Shown: one piece after another, positions 36,968 to 47,220 of the stretch
How the letters are laid out: each line of letters starts with the position of its first letter
How positions within the stretch are numbered: position 1 is the first letter of the stretch
Assembly (NCBI GenBank): GCA_021390615.1
Contig: JAJEJU010000025.1
Span: forward strand, 1,426,001 to 1,490,000
Origin: Rhodanobacteraceae bacterium ZG21-1
GTDB taxonomy: Bacteria; Pseudomonadota; Gammaproteobacteria; Xanthomonadales; Rhodanobacteraceae
DNA: 64,000 nucleotides
Direction: 5' to 3'
Program-made: the position numbers and the translations under genes
Notes under the pieces: model-generated
The model's database searches: none
What the model was told of the DNA's origin: nothing
The model's input: only the letters and a program-made list of their open reading frames with translations

Positions 36968-37930
36968 TCATGCAGCACGTCGCAACTGCCGTGCGCTGAC
37001 CAGGCGCGCACCAAGCCAGCCCAGCGCGGCCGCCGCCAGCGGCACGCTCAGCAGCAGCCATGGCGGCAGGCTGCCGAACTGCAGGCTGCCGTCGTAGGCT
37101 CGGCTCAGCTCCGCCACCGGCTGGGCCAGCACCAGTTCGATCGCCACCGCCAGCAAGGCGGCCAGCACGCCGCTGAACAGGCCGTACCAGATGCCGGCGT
37201 AGAGATACGGCCGGCGCACGAAGGCACGGCTGGCGCCGAGCAGCAGCAGCACGCCGATTTCCTCGGCGCGGCTGGCGATGTCCACCCGCACGGTGTTGCC
37301 GACCACCAGCAGCACCGCCAGCGCGAGCATCGCCGCCAGGATCAACACCACCCGCGTGCCCACCGCCAGCAAAGCGTCCAGCCGCTGCCGCCAGGCGCCG
37401 CTGTCCTGCACCATGTCGACGCCCTGCAGGCCGCGCAGATCGGCCACCAGGGAAGCCACCGCATCGGCGCCGGCGCCCGGCTTGGGCTGCACTTCGAGCA
37501 CGTATGGCAGGGGGTTGTTGTCGAGGGCGTGCAGCGCGCCGGAAAAACCCTGCATCTTGGCCAGCTCGTCCATGCCCTGCTGCGGCGTCTTCAGTCGCAC
37601 CTCGGCCACCTCCGGCCGCTCGCGCAGCTGGGTCGCCATCAACTGCGCCACCGAGGAACCCTGGCCGGGCTGCAGGAACACGCTGACCGCCTGCTGCTGC
37701 CCGAGCGCATCGCCCAGCTTCTGCACGTTGCCGAGCAGCAGCCAGAATGCCAGCGGCAGCGCCAGCGCCAGGCCCATCACCGCCACCGTCAGCAAGGTGC
37801 CGACCGGACGACCGGCCAGGCGGCGCAGGCTGGCAGCCGCGCTCCAGCCATGATGCTCGCGCCAGCTGGCGAAGCGGCGCGGCTGCTCGCGCGCCGTGCG
37901 CGGCGCGGCGGCCTCGTGCGACGGGCTCAT
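36968..37930 (-). CDS. ftsX: Cell-division protein FtsX
   Basis: A 320-residue membrane protein of the divisome. The N-terminal cytoplasmic tail is followed by a membrane helix (LLTVAVMGLALALPLAFWLLL), a large periplasmic loop of ~100 residues that in E. coli recruits EnvC for amidase activation, and three C-terminal membrane helices including LYAGIWYGLFSGVLAALLAV. RAEEIGVLLLLGASRAFVRRPYL is the conserved cytoplasmic loop. Its start overlaps the ftsE stop by 4 bp. Confidence 0.94.
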   Translation of the reverse strand: MSPSHEAAAPRTAREQPRRFASWREHHGWSAAASLRRLAGRPVGTLLTVAVMGLALALPLAFWLLLGNVQKLGDALGQQQAVSVFLQPGQGSSVAQLMATQLRERPEVAEVRLKTPQQGMDELAKMQGFSGALHALDNNPLPYVLEVQPKPGAGADAVASLVADLRGLQGVDMVQDSGAWRQRLDALLAVGTRVVLILAAMLALAVLLVVGNTVRVDIASRAEEIGVLLLLGASRAFVRRPYLYAGIWYGLFSGVLAALLAVAIELVLAQPVAELSRAYDGSLQFGSLPPWLLLSVPLAAAALGWLGARLVSARQLRRAA

Positions 37931-38604
37931 AGCACCTCCTGAGCGGACAAGTCGGCGACCAGGCGGCCGTGGTCGAGCACGATCACCCGCCGCTTCATGC
38001 GCTTGATCAGCGGCAGGTCGTGGCTGGCGATCAGAACCGTGGTGCCGGTCTGCTGGAATTCCGTGAACAGCGCCATGATCTCCATGGCCAGCTGCGGATC
38101 GAGATTGCCGGTCGGCTCGTCGGCGATCAGCAGGCTCGGCTTGGCGACGATGGCGCGGGCAATGCCCACGCGCTGCTGCTCGCCGGTGGACAGCGTGGCC
38201 GGCAGCTGCCGCTCGTAGGCCAGCAGGCCGACTTTTTCCAGCGCGGCGCGCACCCGCCGCGAACGCTCGGCCGGCGCGACGGCGCCGATCACCAGCGGCA
38301 GCTCGACATTGGCGAACACCGTGCGATCCATCAGCAGGCGGTGATCCTGGAACACCATGCCGATGCGCCGGCGCAGCTTGGGCACGGCTCTGGCGCCGAC
38401 CTTGGCCAGGCTCTGGCCGTCCACGCTGATGACCCCGTGCGAAGGCCGCTCGATCAGGGCGAGCAGCTTCAGCAAGGTGCTCTTGCCCGCGCCGGAATGC
38501 CCGGTGACGAAGGCCATCTCGCCGGTCGGCACCTCGAACGAAAGCTGCGAAAGCGCATCGTGGCCGCCTTCGTAACGCTTGCTCACTTGATCGAATCGGA
38601 TCAC
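37927..38604 (-). CDS. ftsE: Cell-division ATP-binding protein FtsE
   Basis: A 225-residue ABC ATPase partner of FtsX. Walker A is GHSGAGKST, the signature is LSTGEQQRVGIARAI, Walker B is LLIADEPTGNLD, and the switch His is in LIASHD. The GTG at 38604 opens the conserved start VIRFDQVSKRY; an upstream in-frame extension is not conserved. It couples ATP binding to FtsX conformational change and septal peptidoglycan splitting. Confidence 0.94.
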   Translation of the reverse strand: MIRFDQVSKRYEGGHDALSQLSFEVPTGEMAFVTGHSGAGKSTLLKLLALIERPSHGVISVDGQSLAKVGARAVPKLRRRIGMVFQDHRLLMDRTVFANVELPLVIGAVAPAERSRRVRAALEKVGLLAYERQLPATLSTGEQQRVGIARAIVAKPSLLIADEPTGNLDPQLAMEIMALFTEFQQTGTTVLIASHDLPLIKRMKRRVIVLDHGRLVADLSAQEVL

Positions 38605-38759
38605 CGCGCGTCCCCGATTGTGCGTGCCCTGATGAGCGATTGGCGGCCGCGCGTTTGCCGGCGCGCCGGCCCGGTCGCGCAAGAATACGGGAAGCCTGCG
38701 CGAAGATCAGGCCTGCCGCGGACGAAGGGTTTCGCCGAGGCAGGCCATGCTGACGGCTG

Positions 38760-40463
38760 TCAGCGTCCGGTGAACAGGCGGGTCAGGCGGCGGAACAGGC
38801 CAGGCTTCTTGGCCTCCGCATGCGGCTTGGCCACGGCCGTCGCCGCGATCTGCTGCGAGGCGCGGGCGTTGGCGGTCGATTCCACCGCGCTGCGTTCGCG
38901 CGGCGGGCGTCGTTCGCCGCGCGGCGCGCGCTGGGCTTCGGCCGGTGCGGCCGTGGTCACGGCCGCCTCGACGCCTTCGCGGCGACGTCCACGACCACCG
39001 CGGCGGCGGCGCTTGCGCGGCGCGCCGGTATCGGCGGCCGCCTCTCCGGCCGGTGCGGCGGACGACACGGCAGCGGCGACAGGCGCCGGTGCGGCCGCTT
39101 CCGGCTTGGCCTGGCGCGGCGGACGGTCTTCTGCGCGACCCTCGCGCGGCGGACGGGCGCGGCGGCTGCCGCTGCCATCGCGACGCGGCGCCGGCTTCGC
39201 ATCGGCGTGCGGCTTCACCTTGTCGCCGTAGGCCGCGCTGTCCGCCGCGGCGTCGGCCGCGAACTGAGCGTCGACCACGCGCGGCTGCGGCATCACCAGC
39301 AGGGCCGGATCGATCGATTCGGCCGGAATGCGCTGGCCGATGTAGGCCTCGATATCCGGCAGCGACATCGCATACAGGTCGCAGGCGAAGCTGATCGCGT
39401 CGCCCTCGGCGCCCAGCCGTGCGGTGCGGCCGATGCGGTGCACGTAGTCTTCGGCGTCCTGTGGCAGGTCGTAGTTGAACACGTGGCTCACCGCCGGGAT
39501 GTGCAGGCCGCGCGCGGCCACGTCGGTGCACACCAGCATGTCGAGCTGGCCTTCCTGGAAGCGCTGCAACAGCTTCTGGCGCTTCAGCTGCGGCACGTCG
39601 CCGGACAGCGCGCCGACGCGGTAGCCCTGCCTTTTCAGGCGCTCGGTGATGCGCTCGGCAGCGATCTTGGTGTTGACGAAGATGATGCTGCGCTCGGCGC
39701 CGGTGCGCTCGAGCAGGTTCAGCAGCAGCGGCATCTTCTCCTCTTTGGAGGGGAAGTAGACCACCTGGCGCACACGGTCGGCGGTGACGTTGTCGGTCTC
39801 CACCACCAGCTTCTCGGCGTTGTGCATGTGCTCGTAGGCCAGTTCCAGCACGCGATGGCTCAGCGTGGCGGAGAACAGCAGCACCTGGCGCTGCTCGCGC
39901 GCCGGCAGGCGGCGGAAGATGAAGCGCACGTCCTTGATGAAGCCGAGGTCGAACATGCGGTCGGCCTCGTCCACCACCATCACCTCGACGCTGTCGAAGC
40001 TGAATACGTGCTGCTTGTAGTAGTCGAGCAGGCGGCCGGGCGTGGCGATGATGATGTCGCAGCCGTCCTTGAGCTGCTGGCGCTGCTTGTCGTAGTCGAC
40101 GCCGCCGTAGATCAGCGCGATGCGCAGGCCGGTGTGGCGGCCGATCGCCTTGGCGTCCTTCTCGATCTGGATCGCCAGCTCGCGGGTGGGTGCGATCACC
40201 AGGGCACGCGGGTCGCTGTCCTTGCGTCCGGCGGCGGCCGGCGCGGTCAGCAGGCGGTTCATCATCGCGACCAGGAAGGCGCAGGTCTTGCCGGTGCCGG
40301 TCTGGGCCTGGCCGGCGACGTCGCGGCCGCCCAGCGCCATCGGCAGGGTCAGCGCCTGGATCGGCGTGCACCGGGTGAAGCCGGCCTCGTCGAGGCCCTG
40401 TTGCAGCAGCGCGTGGAGTTCGAAATTGGTGAAGAAGGTATCGGTGAGTACGGTTTCTGACAT
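38760..40463 (-). CDS. rhlB: DEAD-box ATP-dependent RNA helicase RhlB
   Basis: A 567-residue RNA helicase, the degradosome-type RhlB. Motifs in order: Q motif region [18 protein letters not shown], Walker [26 protein letters not shown], the DEAD box in [17 protein letters not shown], and HRIGRTAR. The C-terminus after about residue 400 is a basic Ala/Arg/Pro-rich tail of ~160 residues, longer than in E. coli (421 aa), with an [11 protein letters not shown] segment likely to bind RNA. The ATG follows family starts ([11 protein letters not shown]). It is divergent from trxA-rho, as in E. coli. Confidence 0.95.
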   Translation of the reverse strand: MSETVLTDTFFTNFELHALLQQGLDEAGFTRCTPIQALTLPMALGGRDVAGQAQTGTGKTCAFLVAMMNRLLTAPAAAGRKDSDPRALVIAPTRELAIQIEKDAKAIGRHTGLRIALIYGGVDYDKQRQQLKDGCDIIIATPGRLLDYYKQHVFSFDSVEVMVVDEADRMFDLGFIKDVRFIFRRLPAREQRQVLLFSATLSHRVLELAYEHMHNAEKLVVETDNVTADRVRQVVYFPSKEEKMPLLLNLLERTGAERSIIFVNTKIAAERITERLKRQGYRVGALSGDVPQLKRQKLLQRFQEGQLDMLVCTDVAARGLHIPAVSHVFNYDLPQDAEDYVHRIGRTARLGAEGDAISFACDLYAMSLPDIEAYIGQRIPAESIDPALLVMPQPRVVDAQFAADAAADSAAYGDKVKPHADAKPAPRRDGSGSRRARPPREGRAEDRPPRQAKPEAAAPAPVAAAVSSAAPAGEAAADTGAPRKRRRRGGRGRRREGVEAAVTTAAPAEAQRAPRGERRPPRERSAVESTANARASQQIAATAVAKPHAEAKKPGLFRRLTRLFTGR

Positions 40464-40667
40464 GATTTGAATGACCGGGACGGAGGCATCGCGCACTGGC
40501 GCGACGCTTCCGGTCCGCGGCGACAATCGCCGCGGAGAGGTGAAAATACGGCGCACCGCGGGCGGCATGGCGGCCGGCCGCAACGGAATCGTCCAGCGGC
40601 TGGCCCTCATGCGCCTGTCTTGGCGCCGGGCGGGCGGGCGTCTTGTCGTGGCCGACAGTCCCGCTGG

Positions 40668-40720
40668 CATAGGTAAGCGGGCTAGCCCGCGTCGAGGCCC
40701 TGGCCTCCCGCTTACCTATG
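40668..40720. repeat. Nested palindromes between rhlB and trxA
   Basis: CATAGGTAAGCGGG at 40668-40681 is exactly repeated in inverted orientation at 40707-40720 (14 bp arms, 25 bp spacer). Overlapping its left arm is a second perfect palindrome GCGGGCTAGCCCGC at 40677-40690. The two cannot pair at once, so alternative structures are possible. The element lies about 190 bp from trxA and 205 bp from rhlB, in the divergent promoter region. It may be an operator, RNA switch or repeat element. Confidence 0.6.
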
Positions 40721-40909
40721 TCAACGGAACCGTCCGCCGTGCCCTTGAATTGCTTGAATCGCGCCCCGAGTTAGGCTGGAATGGAGGCCTGCCGCAATGG
40801 CACCCCTCCTTCTGATCCGACTGACCCGTGCTTATATGGGCGCCCCAGTGTAGCCGATGCAGCGCGCGCGGTCGTCAACCCCCTGTCACGCCATTCCACG
40901 GAGATTCCG

Positions 40910-41236
40910 GTGAGCGACCTGATTACCCACGTTAGCGACGACGCCTTCGAGCAGCAGGTGCTGCAGTCCGACACCCCGGTGCTGCTGGATTTCTGGGCCG
41001 AATGGTGCGGTCCGTGCAAGGCCATCGCGCCGGCGCTGGAAGACCTGGCCAAGCAGTACGAGGGCCGCCTGAAGATCGTCAAGCTCAACATCGACCATAA
41101 CCAGAAGACCCCCCGCACCTACGGCGTGCGCGGCATTCCGACCCTGATGGTGTTCAAGGGCGGCAAGGTCGAAGCCACCCAGATCGGGGCCGTCAGCAAG
41201 GGCCAGTTGGCCCAGATGATCGACAAAGCGATCTGA
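40910..41236 (+). CDS. trxA: Thioredoxin
   Basis: A 108-residue protein disulfide reductant. The active site is WAEWCGPCKAIAP, with both redox cysteines, and the cis-proline is in GIPTLMVF. The GTG at 40910, with an upstream GGAGA ribosome-binding site, gives a normal thioredoxin length; the frame opens further upstream without conserved sequence. It lies 156 bp before rho, the same order as in E. coli. Confidence 0.96.
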   Translation: MSDLITHVSDDAFEQQVLQSDTPVLLDFWAEWCGPCKAIAPALEDLAKQYEGRLKIVKLNIDHNQKTPRTYGVRGIPTLMVFKGGKVEATQIGAVSKGQLAQMIDKAI

Positions 41237-41250
41237 ACGAAACGTACCTC

Positions 41251-41288
41251 CACCCGCCGCCACGCTTTACGGCGCAGCGCGGCGGGTG
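41251..41288 (+). terminator. Hairpin between trxA and rho
   Basis: CACCCGCCGC at 41251-41260 pairs perfectly with 41279-41288, leaving an 18-base loop. It begins 14 bp after the trxA stop and is followed by TTAGATTG without a proper T-run. It may act as a partial terminator or as part of the rho leader. Confidence 0.45.
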
Positions 41289-41392
41289 TTAGATTGCGGC
41301 AAGTCCGCCGGGACCTCGCTGTCCCCCGCGCCATCCGCGCACGCAGACCCCTCCCTCCTTAGCTATCCAACGGCGCCCTGCGAGGATTGCCC

Positions 41393-43285
41393 GTGTCCGA
41401 TATCGAAAACAAAGACGTGAACGACGCCAAGGGCGCCGTCGCCAAGCCTGCGGCCGAGCCGCGCCCGCGCGCGCCCCGCAAGTCGGCCGCCGCCAAGATC
41501 GACAAACCGGTGACCGATAAAACCGTGACCGAACATCCGCCTGCTTCTACTCCCAGCCTCTCATCCGAGCATGCACCGGCCAGCGCCGCGCCAGCCACCA
41601 GCCTGCCGCCGCTGCCGCCCGCTTCCGAGCCGTCCGCGCCGCAGGCCTCGAGCGGCCCGGTGCAGGGCCACCTGCTTTCTCCGCAGGAAGGCAACAGCCG
41701 GCCCGCCGATAACGCTGCGCGTCCGCAGGAAGCGCGCGAAGGCGGCCAGCCGCAGGGCGGCGGCAACCCGCAGGGTCAGCAGAACAACAACCGCGGCAAT
41801 GCCGGTAACGGCGGCAATGGCGGCAATAACGGGAATGGCGGCAACGATCGCGACGGCCGCGGCCGCCGCCGCCGTCACGAGCGCAACCAGGCGCGCACAC
41901 AGGGGGGCAACCCCGGCAATTCGGGCAACCCCAGCAATTACCAGGGCGGCTACCATGCGCGCAACAACAACGGTTATCCGGTCGACGACGACGAGAATGC
42001 CGACGCCGGCAGCAACGATCGCCTGATCAACCTGACCGAGCTGAAGCGCAAGAACTCGATCCAGCTGCTGGAGTTCGCCGAATCGCTGGGTATCCGCGAA
42101 GGCGTGGCGCGCCAGCGCAAGCAGGACGTGGTGTTCAACATCCTCAAGGCGCATGCCCGCTCCGGCGGCGGCATCTGGGCCGAGGGCGTGCTGGAAATCC
42201 TGCAGGACGGCTTCGGCTTCCTGCGCTCGGCCGACGAGTCCTACCTGGCCGGCCCGGACGACATCTACGTCAGCCCCAGCCAGATTCGCCGCTTCAACCT
42301 GCGCACCGGCGACTACATCACCGGACGCGTGCGTCACCCGAAGGAAGGCGAGCGCTACTTCGCCATGCTGAAGCTGGACGACATCAACGGCGATCCGCCG
42401 GAGGCGTCCAAGAACAAGCTGCTGTTCGAGAACCTCACCCCGCTGTTCCCGCGCAAGGCGTTCAAGCTGGAGCGCGGCAATGGCTCGTCCGAGGACATCA
42501 CCGGACGCATCCTGGACCTGATCGCGCCGATCGGCCGCGGCCAGCGCGGCCTGATCGTGTCGCAGCCGAAGTCCGGCAAGACCATGATGCTGCAGAACAT
42601 CGCGCAGGCGATCCAGTACAACCACCCCGACGCGCACCTGATCATGCTGCTGATCGACGAGCGCCCGGAGGAAGTCACCGAAATCGCGCGCACGGTACGC
42701 GCCGAAGTGATCAGCTCGACCTTCGACGAGCCCGCCGTGCGCCACGTGCAGGTCGCCGAGATGGTGATCGAGCGCGCCAAGCGCCTGGTCGAGCACAAGA
42801 GGGACGTGGTGATCCTGCTCGACTCGATCACCCGCCTGGCCCGCGCCTACAACACCGTGGTGCCGAGCTCGGGCAAGGTGCTCACCGGCGGCGTCGACGC
42901 CAACGCGCTGCAGCGCCCGAAGCGCTTCTTCGGCGCCGCGCGCAACGTCGAGGAAGGCGGCTCGCTGACCATCATCGCCACCGCCCTGATCGACACCGGC
43001 TCGAAGATGGACGAGGTGATCTACGAAGAGTTCAAGGGCACCGGCAACATGGAAGTGCACCTGGACCGCCGCATCAGCGAGAAGCGCGTCTACCCGGCGA
43101 TCAACATCAACCGTTCGGGCACCCGCCGCGAGGACCTGCTGATCGAGCCGGACATGCTGGCCAAGATCTGGATCCTGCGCAAACTGCTGCACCCGATGGA
43201 CGAGCTGGCGGCGATGGAATTCATGCTGGACAAGATGAAGACCACCAAGTCCAACGACGAGTTCTTCAACTCGATGAAGCGCTGA
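41393..43285 (+). CDS. rho: Transcription termination factor Rho, with long N-terminal extension
   Basis: A 630-residue hexameric RNA-dependent ATPase. The E. coli-like core starts near residue 207 with [19 protein letters not shown]; the cold-shock-like RNA-binding fold with GFGFLRS follows. Walker A is [11 protein letters not shown], and the Q/R-loop regions are in [16 protein letters not shown] and [20 protein letters not shown]. Before this core lies an extension of ~205 residues: an acidic/Ala/Pro-rich part, then a region (about residues 119-198) rich in Asn, Gly, Gln and Arg ([20 protein letters not shown] and RRRRHERN). The GTG at 41393 is chosen for the GAGGA before it; a TTG at 41387 would add two residues. 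Confidence 0.95.
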   Translation: MSDIENKDVNDAKGAVAKPAAEPRPRAPRKSAAAKIDKPVTDKTVTEHPPASTPSLSSEHAPASAAPATSLPPLPPASEPSAPQASSGPVQGHLLSPQEGNSRPADNAARPQEAREGGQPQGGGNPQGQQNNNRGNAGNGGNGGNNGNGGNDRDGRGRRRRHERNQARTQGGNPGNSGNPSNYQGGYHARNNNGYPVDDDENADAGSNDRLINLTELKRKNSIQLLEFAESLGIREGVARQRKQDVVFNILKAHARSGGGIWAEGVLEILQDGFGFLRSADESYLAGPDDIYVSPSQIRRFNLRTGDYITGRVRHPKEGERYFAMLKLDDINGDPPEASKNKLLFENLTPLFPRKAFKLERGNGSSEDITGRILDLIAPIGRGQRGLIVSQPKSGKTMMLQNIAQAIQYNHPDAHLIMLLIDERPEEVTEIARTVRAEVISSTFDEPAVRHVQVAEMVIERAKRLVEHKRDVVILLDSITRLARAYNTVVPSSGKVLTGGVDANALQRPKRFFGAARNVEEGGSLTIIATALIDTGSKMDEVIYEEFKGTGNMEVHLDRRISEKRVYPAININRSGTRREDLLIEPDMLAKIWILRKLLHPMDELAAMEFMLDKMKTTKSNDEFFNSMKR

Positions 43286-43303
43286 TCCCGTCCGTCCGGG
43301 ACG

Positions 43304-43335
43304 CCGCCGGAAACGCCGCTCGGGCGTTCCGGCGG
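43304..43335 (+). terminator. GC-rich hairpin after rho
   Basis: CCGCCGGAA and TTCCGGCGG form a 9 bp stem, continued by CGCC/GGCG after a one-base bulge, 18 bp after the rho stop. No T-run follows, so termination is only inferred from position. Confidence 0.5.
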
Positions 43336-43569
43336 AACGGCCCGATGCCATTCGGCATCGGCGCAAAGAAACACCGCGATCGCTCCAGTCCGATCTCTTC
43401 GGCCCGACACCGCTTCGCCTGCCAGCGCGGCGTCCGCGCGCTCTGCGCAGCGACCGCGCCATGCTTCGTCGACAAGGTTTCGATTCGGCCGCCCTAGGGT
43501 TTTCCCTGATTATCTCCGCGCCGACGCGCACCTAGGATGCAGCTAGCCCTGTCCTGGAGCAGCGCGGCC

Positions 43570-45294
43570 ATGAGCATCCAAGCCCCCTACGGCGCCACCA
43601 TTCCGCCGCCGCCCCCGCCGAAACCCAAGCCGGTTTATCTGGTCGAGCGCGGCGACACGCTGCATTCCATCGCCGCGCACTGCCACGTCACTGTCGAGGC
43701 GCTGCAGCAGGCCAATCCGCAGATCCGCAATCCGGACGTGCTGTATCCGGGGCAGTCCATCGAGCTGCCGAGCCAGGCCGCTCCCGCCGCGGCAGAGCCT
43801 GCGCCTTCCGCACCGGCCAGCCACACCAGCACACAGAGCAAGCTCAACGGCTCGCTCACCCTGGGCGGCGGACAAGGCCAGGCCGGCGTGACCAGGCAGA
43901 CCCAGACCACCACCACCGACGGCGACGGCAACGAGAGCACCAGCGGCCGCAGCAGCACCGGCGCGCTCGGCTTCAATCCGGGCGACGGCACGGTCAGCCT
44001 GACCGGCGGTGCCGGTTTTTCGCAAGCCGTAAAGACGTCTAAAGGAGTCGGCCTGTCCTTCGGCATCAGCGGCAACGCCACTCTCACCGGCGGCGAAGTC
44101 ACCAAGAACGGCACCACCACCTACACCGCCGCCGCCGACGTCTCGGTGAGCCTGAACGCGGGCGCCTCGTTCAAGCAGGCCGGCGTGCAGGTGGGCTATA
44201 CCCAGGGCATCAAGGGCTCGTACCAGGTGGCCATGCCGGCGCAGGCCGCCCAGCATGCCGACCTGCTCAAGATCAATCCGTTCGATCCGTCCAGCATGCC
44301 GGTCGGCACCAAGATCACCATGAACGGTTCCGACTACAACTCCACCGCCTTCGAGGCGACCTTCCGCAACCTCGCCGTGCAGACCCATATCACCCACGCC
44401 AAAGGCGTCAGCACGGTGATCGACAAGACCGGCAGCCACACGGTGAGCGTCACCACCGGGCCGACCCAGGCGATCAACGCCTATAACGGTTTCGGGGTGG
44501 ACTTCGACGTGGCCAAGGCGATGCTCGGTCGCAGCGATGCGCTCGACGGCGCCACCCTCAAGACCGCGCAGTTCGACCTGTCGACGCCGCAAGGCAAGGC
44601 GGCCTTCAACGATTACCTGGCCAACGGCAACTTGCCGAAGAACGACGGCGCAGGCATCTCGAACGTCTCCACCACCCAGAAGGTGGACTACTCGTCGCAG
44701 ACCCAGCTGAGCGCCAGCCTGGGGCCGCTCAGCGTCACCTTGAACGGCGCCAAAGACAGCGCCAGCTGGATCACCACCAGCTACCCGGACGGCTCGTCCA
44801 GCGCGACCTGCAATCTGCAGTACGGCGGCAACATCCCGCTGGCGATCACCACCAAGCTCGACCCCAGCGGCCACGAGATCCTCGCCGACCGCCGCTACAC
44901 CTACACCATCAAGGCCGACGCCAATATCGCCCAGATGCTCAACGTGGCGCAGAGCGGCAACCTGCGCCAGGCCGAGAGCGGCCCGGTCAAGGCGGGCCAG
45001 ACGGTGACGCTCAGTTACACCCAGGCGCAGATGCAGCAGCTGATGCAGGACGCCCAGGGCGCGGTCAAGGGCAGCAGCATGCCGCCGATGAGTCTGCAGG
45101 CGCTCACCGAGAACTACGACGGCAAGTTCGACAACAACCCGGAGGACTTCGCCCTCGGCCTGGCCAGGAATCTCGGCGGCGACGACTACGGCAGCGCCAA
45201 TCGCCTGTACGACATCGCCATGTGGGCCAGCAGCAAGGATGGACGGCCGCAGGGCTTCACCGCCCTGCCCGGTACGCTGACCACCTCCGGCTGA
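43570..45294 (+). CDS. LysM-domain protein of unknown function
   Basis: A 574-residue protein. A proline-rich start (IPPPPPPKPKPV) leads into one LysM motif (YLVERGDTLHSIAAHCHVTV through YPGQSIELP, about residues 22-68), which binds N-acetylglucosamine polymers. The rest, ~450 residues, is rich in Gly, Ser and Thr, with recurring beta-type stretches such as GSLTLGGGQGQAGV and GVGLSFGISGNATL, and a helical C-terminal part (about 490-560). No signal peptide or membrane helix is visible, so export, if any, is by a non-Sec route. The ATG at 43570 starts the usual LysM-protein opening; an in-frame ATG 11 codons upstream (43537) is possible. No family recognised for the C-terminal part. Confidence 0.75.
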   Translation: MSIQAPYGATIPPPPPPKPKPVYLVERGDTLHSIAAHCHVTVEALQQANPQIRNPDVLYPGQSIELPSQAAPAAAEPAPSAPASHTSTQSKLNGSLTLGGGQGQAGVTRQTQTTTTDGDGNESTSGRSSTGALGFNPGDGTVSLTGGAGFSQAVKTSKGVGLSFGISGNATLTGGEVTKNGTTTYTAAADVSVSLNAGASFKQAGVQVGYTQGIKGSYQVAMPAQAAQHADLLKINPFDPSSMPVGTKITMNGSDYNSTAFEATFRNLAVQTHITHAKGVSTVIDKTGSHTVSVTTGPTQAINAYNGFGVDFDVAKAMLGRSDALDGATLKTAQFDLSTPQGKAAFNDYLANGNLPKNDGAGISNVSTTQKVDYSSQTQLSASLGPLSVTLNGAKDSASWITTSYPDGSSSATCNLQYGGNIPLAITTKLDPSGHEILADRRYTYTIKADANIAQMLNVAQSGNLRQAESGPVKAGQTVTLSYTQAQMQQLMQDAQGAVKGSSMPPMSLQALTENYDGKFDNNPEDFALGLARNLGGDDYGSANRLYDIAMWASSKDGRPQGFTALPGTLTTSG

Positions 45295-46019
45295 GGAGCG
45301 CTTCGAGCGTCCGGGCGATACCTGCCGAGGCGTTGGTCGCGCCTCAGCGCCGGGTCGCCGCAAGGGGACCGGCCATCCGGGGTACTAGGCCGAAGCGATA
45401 CGCCTCATGGAAAGAGCGACTCGCCAACTCGCATCGCGATGCCTCGACCAATCGACGCGATCTCGATAGCGAACGAGAAAGCGCGCGAGGCACGCGGGAA
45501 TACCAGCGAAGAGGGCAGGCACACGGGTGTCGCGGCATCCAGGAGAACGTGCGTACACGGCAGGGGCCGCTACGCCGCGCGACACAGCGACGGATGCCTC
45601 GTCCGGCCAGGAACGCCGCGCAGCTGCCGCCGCATCCGATCAACCTACCGTCGACCGCAACCAGCACGCTGCACGACACGCTCGCCACAGCAGAGGAGGA
45701 CCATCAGTCCGCCGATAAGGGCTTCATTCGATGAAGCACCGAGAACCGCTCCGCAAAGTCAGGGCAAGGCCGTGCATGCTTGCGCTTGCCCAGTTGAAAG
45801 CGGCCGGGCCAGCGACTAAGCTGCGCGTCCCTTTCACTCTCATCGGCGAGGTCACGAGCACCATGAATGTTCATTCCCTCATCCTCGCCGGGTCCGCGCC
45901 GCTCAAGCATTGATCCCCGGCTGGCCGCATCAGGCCAGTCATGCGCGTGTTGAACCCGGTATGTCGTCCGACTTCCTTTCGCGGGAAGCCGTGTGCATGC
46001 ATTCATCCGGGACTCAACC
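45295..46019. other. Non-coding stretch between the LysM gene and rsgA
   Basis: About 725 bp. Several Arg/Ala-rich frames are open on both strands, but none has a start signal or recognisable sequence. A small hairpin GCTTCAT/ATGAAGC with loop TCG lies at 45721-45737. I see no RNA gene or mobile element. Confidence 0.4.
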
Positions 46020-47081
46020 ATGTCTTTCCAGGCTTATTCGCTCCACCAGCTCGGCTGGCATCCGACTTTTGCCCAACACCTGACGCTCGAGGATTTCGAA
46101 GCGGGCTATCCCGCTCGCGTCGCGGGCGTGCATCGCAATGGACTGGCCGTGCTGTCTTCGCGCGGCGCCGACTTCGTCACCCTGCCCCACCGCCTGCTCG
46201 AGCAGCTCGACGCCGCGCCCGCCGTGGGCGATTGGGTATTGATCGAGCACGAGGCCGAGCGGGTGTTGCGCCTGCTCGAGCGCCGGACGCTGCTGTCCCG
46301 CCTGGCCGCCGGCGGGGACGGCAAAACGCAATCCATCGCCGCCAACCTCGACAGCTTGTTCGTCGTCACTTCCTGCAATGACGACTTCAATCCGTCGCGG
46401 CTGGAGCGCTACCTGGCCCTGGCCGGGGAGGCGGATATCGAGCCGGTCATCCTGCTGACCAAGGCCGATCTTGCCGACGACGTCGCCGGCTATCTCGAGG
46501 CTTTGCGCCGCATGGCCCCGGGCGTGCCGGCCTTCGCTATCGACGCGACATCGGCGGCCTGCGCCGAACTGCTGTCGCCGTGGCTGGCCGAGGGTCGGAC
46601 GGTCGCCTTCGTCGGCTCGTCCGGCGTCGGCAAATCCACCCTCACCAACAGCCTGCTCGGCGCTGACGAGCGTTCGACCGCAGGCATCCGCGAAGACGAC
46701 GCCCGCGGTCGGCACACCACCACCGCGCGGCAGATGTTCGCGCTGCAGGGCGGCGCCTGGATCATCGATACGCCGGGCATGCGCGAACTGCGCCTTGGCG
46801 CGGTCACTGCCGGCATGCAGGCCGCCTTCGACGACATCGAGACGCTGGCGGCGCAATGCCGCTTCCGCGACTGCAGCCATCTGCACGAAGCCGGCTGCGC
46901 GGTGGCGGACGCCCTCGCCGCCGGCCAGCTCGATCCACGCCGCCTGGCCAACTACCGCAAGCTGCAGCGCGAAGCCGAGGAGGCCGCGCGCAGCCTGCGC
47001 GAGCGGCGCGAACGCAGCCGGCAATTCGGCGCCATGGCGCGCTCGGCCATGCGCTCGAAGCGCGAACGGCAGGGCCGCTGA
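46020..47081 (+). CDS. rsgA: Ribosome small-subunit-dependent GTPase A
   Basis: A 353-residue circularly permuted GTPase that matures the 30S subunit. An N-terminal OB-fold (about residues 30-100) is followed by the permuted GTPase motifs: G4 in LLTKADL, then G1 GSSGVGKST, and G3 DTPGMRE. The C-terminal zinc knuckle is CRFRDCSHLHEAGC. The ATG at 46020 is the start of the conserved sequence. Separate from its neighbours by 140 bp or more on each side. Confidence 0.95.
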   Translation: MSFQAYSLHQLGWHPTFAQHLTLEDFEAGYPARVAGVHRNGLAVLSSRGADFVTLPHRLLEQLDAAPAVGDWVLIEHEAERVLRLLERRTLLSRLAAGGDGKTQSIAANLDSLFVVTSCNDDFNPSRLERYLALAGEADIEPVILLTKADLADDVAGYLEALRRMAPGVPAFAIDATSAACAELLSPWLAEGRTVAFVGSSGVGKSTLTNSLLGADERSTAGIREDDARGRHTTTARQMFALQGGAWIIDTPGMRELRLGAVTAGMQAAFDDIETLAAQCRFRDCSHLHEAGCAVADALAAGQLDPRRLANYRKLQREAEEAARSLRERRERSRQFGAMARSAMRSKRERQGR

Positions 47082-47220
47082 GATGACCGTTGCATGGCAG
47101 CCGGCCGCGGGCTCGACCGCGGCCGGCGCGTTCGGTCTATGCTGGGTGCGATGCCCCCCTTTTTAACCGCCCGGGACGCCCCAACTGAGGTGGCACCCGT
47201 TACGCGCCAAGGAAGCTCGA

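Noticed and set aside
45295-46019. Several overlapping open frames as small genes
   Set aside because: No ribosome-binding sites, Arg-rich noise composition, and mutual overlap on both strands.
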